64,000 nt of DNA from Amoeboaphelidium protococcarum (lineage: Eukaryota > Aphelidiomycota > Aphelidea). Below, one piece after another: positions 60,321-64,000 of this stretch. The stretch is from NCBI GenBank assembly GCA_023515745.1, contig JALECJ010000005.1, positions 682,001-746,000 on the forward strand, written 5' to 3'. Every line of letters starts with the position of its first letter. Within the stretch, counting starts at the first letter, position 1. A program made the translations under genes and the position numbers. The notes beneath the pieces are model-generated. The model saw only the letters and a list, made by a program, of their open reading frames with translations, searched no databases and was not told the origin of the DNA.

Positions 60321-62009
60321 TCATACTTGGATTTTATGAACTGCCAACTCAGACAACTTCTTACCGTGAAAGGCAACGCCAACTAGAAAGCATTCACAAT
60401 CGTGCAAATCGGCTACCACATAGTATTAATGATCAATGATTTGTTTCAAAACTGTTTTAGCATCCTCCTGAAGGTCACTTTCACATTGCGAAAGCTTGAA
60501 TTCAAATACGAACACCCTTTTCAAATGAAGGAATCGAATTCGGATATCATGCCTGCCTAGACCAGATTCAGGATTGGATGTCACTATGATGTTCATTCCA
60601 TCATGCAACATGGAAAGAAAAGCCCCCAGGTAGAACAAGTGGCCCAGATAATCATTCTACTTCGTTAAATCATCTGAAGAGCAAAACTTCATCATATCCT
60701 GCATCACATTTTGCAGAGCCGATATATTCGGACTCGCTGAAGTCAATGCCTTCTCAATACGAGACCTGAATTGAGGTGCAAATTGTTCACGCAAGAGACC
60801 CTTTATATTTGACTCCCAATTAACACGAATCTCCTTGTTAGGAATCCAAACTACACCAGATGTGATAAAAGTATTATTATCATCACCATAAATATGGCGA
60901 TAAGTCAGGTAGCCAGTGTGGACGAGAAAATGAATGATCCCATCGATACTCCAATCCTCGCTTGAGTAATCGACCCCAGAGCTAAGTTAAGACACTTCCA
61001 CCTGCTTCTGATCGTATAGCAATGCAAAGATCTCCATTAAAGATTTTTTCAAGTGCGGTTTGAGAATGGTGGCAATAGTTTCAGTATATGACGATCCAAC
61101 CTAGTAGGAATCGAAAACATCACGGCTATACCAGCACATAAACGACCAAGGGTTGATCAGCAATTCATTCCCAATACAGTATCCACTGTACCATTCTTTG
61201 ACATTCTCCCTGATTGACTCTTCAGGAACCAATGAGCCGATCTCATGCATTGAGAATCCAAAAAAGGCTGAATACCTTCGATCGGCAACCGAGAAAACTT
61301 GAATATTGTTAAGACCAGATTCAGCGTTTCGAACTTCTACAATGCCCATTAAACAGGCTTTCTCCAAAGCATCATTACTTTTCAGCGCAGACGAGTACAA
61401 CAGACCAAAGAAGCCTGAGGCCTCCTTATAGAAACCTTGACGAAATGCATGATTTAGAGGAGCATCGTATTCATCCACCAATACAACAACACGTTTGCCG
61501 TACTTTGTATGCAATTCAGTTGTCAGCCACTTGAGGCTCGATGCAACTCGGATTACGCTAACTGGAGGAGTCATTCTTGTAAAGTCCATATCTCTTGAGA
61601 GTAGTGTAATTTCTTCAGCCAATTCGTGTCGATGACGCAAAACCATTTCGCGAATACACTGCCATACAGATTCATACATTTGTGCCCACGATTCGCCTTT
61701 ACAGTCTTTGAAATCCAGCATAACGACAGGATATTTACCACAGTGCTTTCCTACAAAATCAATCTCCTTGCCAATGAGGTAGCGGTCAAAGTGCCTAGGC
61801 TGGGCATTCAATGATAGAAATGATTAGAGCATTGATAGATTAGTGCTTTTACCAAACCGACGCGGACGGAGAATAGCAACAACTTTGGAGCCATCATTCA
61901 TGAATTCCTTTATAAAGAGACTCTTATCAATGAATAGAGCATCCTTTTCAATAATCTCATCAAAGTTGGACGCGCCGATTAAAAGTGGGTGTGTACGGCT
62001 TGGCGGCAT
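60321..62009 (-). CDS. AAA-ATPase-like / PD-(D/E)XK nuclease protein (DUF1703 type)
   Basis: 562 residues, one exon. The opening matches the AAA-ATPase-like family (PF09820): HPLLIGASNFDEIIEKDALFIDKSLFI, then the Walker A-like AILRPRRFGKSTNLSM and the Walker B-like VVVLVDEYDAPLNHA. Sensor-like parts follow: CLMGIVEVRNAESGLNNIQVFSV, FGFSMHEI and EWYSGYCIGN.LLINPWSF. The C-terminal PD-(D/E)XK part (PF08011) has GRHDIRIRFLHLKRVFVFEFKLSQ, with the E-x-K pair, and ADLHDCECFLVGVAFHGKKL. These proteins are found widely in anaerobic bacteria and expanded in some early-diverging fungi; function is unknown, perhaps mobile-element-like. TAA/TAG as Gln are present but fewer than in neighbours, which may reflect younger arrival. 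The upstream frame is open to an ATG near 62054. Confidence 0.92.
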
Positions 62010-62697
62010 TTGGTACTACTGTATTGAAGAGAGAAAACTGAAAAAGTTTGTGCACATCTTCCACCTTGATAAATCTCGCCTTTGTATACTTAGGCTTTGG
62101 TGTTTTGTCTTCTACCTTTAACCTTTTGATTAAATAATTAATTTACAAATGTCTCAGAATATATTAACACAGTTCGAGGTTTTGTTGAAGTATCACCAAA
62201 TGATGATCCGGAACTTCAAAGCTCCAGATATTAAAAGTGTCAAAGGTCAACTTTTCAAGATAATATATTAAGGCTGTTCACAAAAGATTAAAACGTCAAG
62301 CTTTATCAATTGCTTCTCTTGAGACCACAATTGATAACTCATTATCTTTGCCATATCGCTTTTCACCTTGTTGGATATCAGGAGTAAACTCCGAGATCTA
62401 AGTATAGCCGATGACCTTGTGATACAGGTTGATTGAAATATATTTTTCGAGCGAATATTTCCAATATTTAAATGTCATACATCTAGTCCAACCTGATATT
62501 TGATACACCCGACTTTCCATCACGCGTCATCAATGCTTTAGTGTTGATTGTTGATTTACTCATTCTTTTAATTAGCAAAAAGGACCACATCACCTTGAAC
62601 TGATATAGATACAGCATTAGCTACTGCGACAGATTAAGACGCGACAGCTTCTTCAACTCTTTCACCAAACTCGCTGTCCTACTATTCCTCCCTTACC
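62010..62697. other. Region without a clear gene next to gag remnant
   Basis: 688 bp. A plus-strand ORF MSQNILTQFEVLLKYHQ (62150 to a TGA near 62321) and several minus-strand ORFs all lack family resemblance. The 15-base string CACGCGTCATCAATG at about 62523 recurs at about 63507 inside the gag remnant, so part of this stretch may also belong to the decayed element. Confidence 0.35.
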
Positions 62698-63919
62698 TCA
62701 AAATTCGTTAGCAGCTTTTTTAATCTCTTGCAGGTCAGACGCTTCTGCGTGTTCAGGGCATAATAAATTCTCACGGATTTCACTAAATCGCCATATCTCT
62801 ACTTTGGTAGCTTGTTCAAGCACTTCAGAGTCAAACATTTCGAGGAAATTGACTTTTAATTAAACAGGTGCTTGATGATTTTTATGCACTTGTAAGCAAA
62901 CTTCTGACTTGTGATATGGATCTTCAAAATCCTCTATCACAACGGACCAGATAATTTTCACCAACTTTTTTACTGTATCACCAAGATCATTCAATTGTCG
63001 TACTAATTTCCCTAAACACAGCATCATAGTCAATAAATCCATTTAAAATCTTCAAAGACGTACTAGGTGATCTTTTCGCAAAGACCCATGCAGGATTAGC
63101 TTGTGTTCTAATTCCAGTATGTTCTGATTGATTCGATCGCATCAAACGCGTACTTGCAGTGCTGTACATGACACTGGAGGTGAGATATATCACTTTTTAC
63201 TACTAACGCACGTGCAGTTTCATTCTTTCTATGCTACACCTTGCACAACCTTTTGTACTCTATCGTCGCGGTGATTTATTGCCTTGCTGCGCCACCCAGT
63301 TTAACCCCATCAGCCACGTTGTCCTGAGTTGTCAGCTATACAGCTTCTTCTTCCCCTAGAACACTTTCCAAGACACCTTAAGAATCTTCACCAGCTGAAT
63401 TTTCTTCTGACTAGGTGGCCTTTCTATCGGCACATTCAACGTTCGAGTCACCACTCCAGCCAACTTCTTCATGCAGTTTTCCCAGTTCTAGTTCTACAAT
63501 TTGATCACGCGTCATCAATGTCTTCAATCTATCTTTTGCTCTCTAAGTTAGCATATCACTGACATGTTTTTAAATATCAGCATTGACAATTAGGTCAATA
63601 TTCCATTCTAGCCAGTGGTTACCTTCAAAGCGCACACCAACCTAGTCCTTACCAATTTCTTAAGACATTTTAATATCAATAACGCGCGGATAATAATGTT
63701 TAGAAAAATACGCAATATTGAATATCAGATCTACAAGAACTTATGCCCTCAAACTGTCAAGAAGTGTCTCATAAATTTCTCCGAGGTTCTTCTATTTGGT
63801 AACCTTACCCAGCGCGTTAGCTGCTTCAACAAATCCGAGCAGTCTTATTCACCTTACCCCGTAAAACCGTTAAACCGCGAGTCTTCCATCGTCACTCTGC
63901 ATCCTAATTCAATCACCAT
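62698..63919 (-). pseudogene. Decayed Copia-type gag
   Basis: Minus-strand coding character moves between frames several times. In order one sees a piece beginning MVIELGCRVTMEDSRFN; then VGVRFEGNHWLEWNIDLIV, which resembles the N-terminal G-N-x-x-W block of Copia gag; then RKNETARALVVKSDISHLQ, like the repeated A-x-x-I-x-x-S-I region. Next come STSLKILNGFIDYDAVFRE, then in the next frame VRQLNDLGDTVKKLVKI, and finally LTCKRLKKLLTNFEV. Each piece is ended by TGA or abandoned at a frame change, with at least three shifts. No protease, integrase or reverse transcriptase follows within the window, and no LTRs were seen. The family call is by pattern only. Confidence 0.5.
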
Positions 63920-64000
63920 ATCATCTCAATAGACACGAAACGTAACCATTAAGCAGCTCTTGCTCGCTCTGTGGTGTTTTGTAGTTGCTAAGTAAATGGC

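Overview
The window is nuclear DNA of a eukaryote that reads TAA and TAG as glutamine and stops only at TGA. Almost every recognisable gene here is broken by in-frame TAA/TAG where homologues have Gln or tolerate it, and becomes full length once those codons are read through. The ends then fall exactly where family knowledge puts them: a Rab5 ending in Cys-Cys-TGA, a Rab6 ending in Cys-Ala-Cys-TGA, a YKT6 ending in a CAAX-type box followed by TGA. Genes are compact and on both strands. They have zero to five short GT..AG introns (about 40 to 85 bp, mostly ending TAG), and intergenic gaps are often under 300 bp.

The gene set includes proteins of an ordinary mitochondrion (uL22m, FIS1, an XPNPEP3/ICP55-type peptidase, an RNA-binding-like protein with a targeting leader). 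Many look fungal-type (MRD1, YAR1, BST1/PGAP1, EFM3, a Tps2/Tsl1-like trehalose protein, a Dia-type formin). My inference is a holomycotan, possibly an aphelid such as Amoeboaphelidium. Ciliates, some green algae, diplomonads and an oxymonad share this code, but the amitochondriate ones fit the content badly.

Layout. 1-4.6 kb: a non-LTR retrotransposon (ORF1 plus endonuclease/reverse transcriptase) on the minus strand, running off the left edge. 4.8-17.3 kb: a small unknown gene, acylaminoacyl-peptidase, several unknown genes, the SNARE YKT6, triosephosphate isomerase, amidophosphoribosyltransferase, RER1, an unknown gene and XPNPEP3. 17.9-31 kb: a trehalose-6-phosphate synthase/phosphatase-like protein, Rab6, a USP deubiquitinase, MRD1, ELP3 and tyrosine aminotransferase. 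31-38 kb: unknown genes, a predicted mitochondrial SAP/KH-like protein, YAR1, a tRNA m3C methyltransferase, ribosomal protein eL20 and an eEF2 lysine methyltransferase. 38.4-39.1 kb: a 731-bp hAT-like MITE with an 8-bp target duplication. 39-51 kb: a secreted small protein, a nucleotide-sugar transporter, SEC13, Rab5, a RhoGAP, uL22m and a formin. 51.8-60 kb: a 1448-residue helical protein, FIS1 and a GPI inositol deacylase. 60.3-64 kb: an AAA-ATPase-like/PD-(D/E)XK protein and a decayed Copia-type gag.

Functionally the region mixes housekeeping functions. The largest theme is the secretory and endomembrane system (YKT6, RER1, Rab6, Rab5, SEC13, the nucleotide-sugar transporter, PGAP1). A second theme is translation and ribosome making (MRD1, ELP3, YAR1, METTL6-like, eL20, EFM3-like, uL22m). 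I saw no tRNA, rRNA, CRISPR or operon structure. All coordinates were read by hand, so small exon-edge errors are possible.
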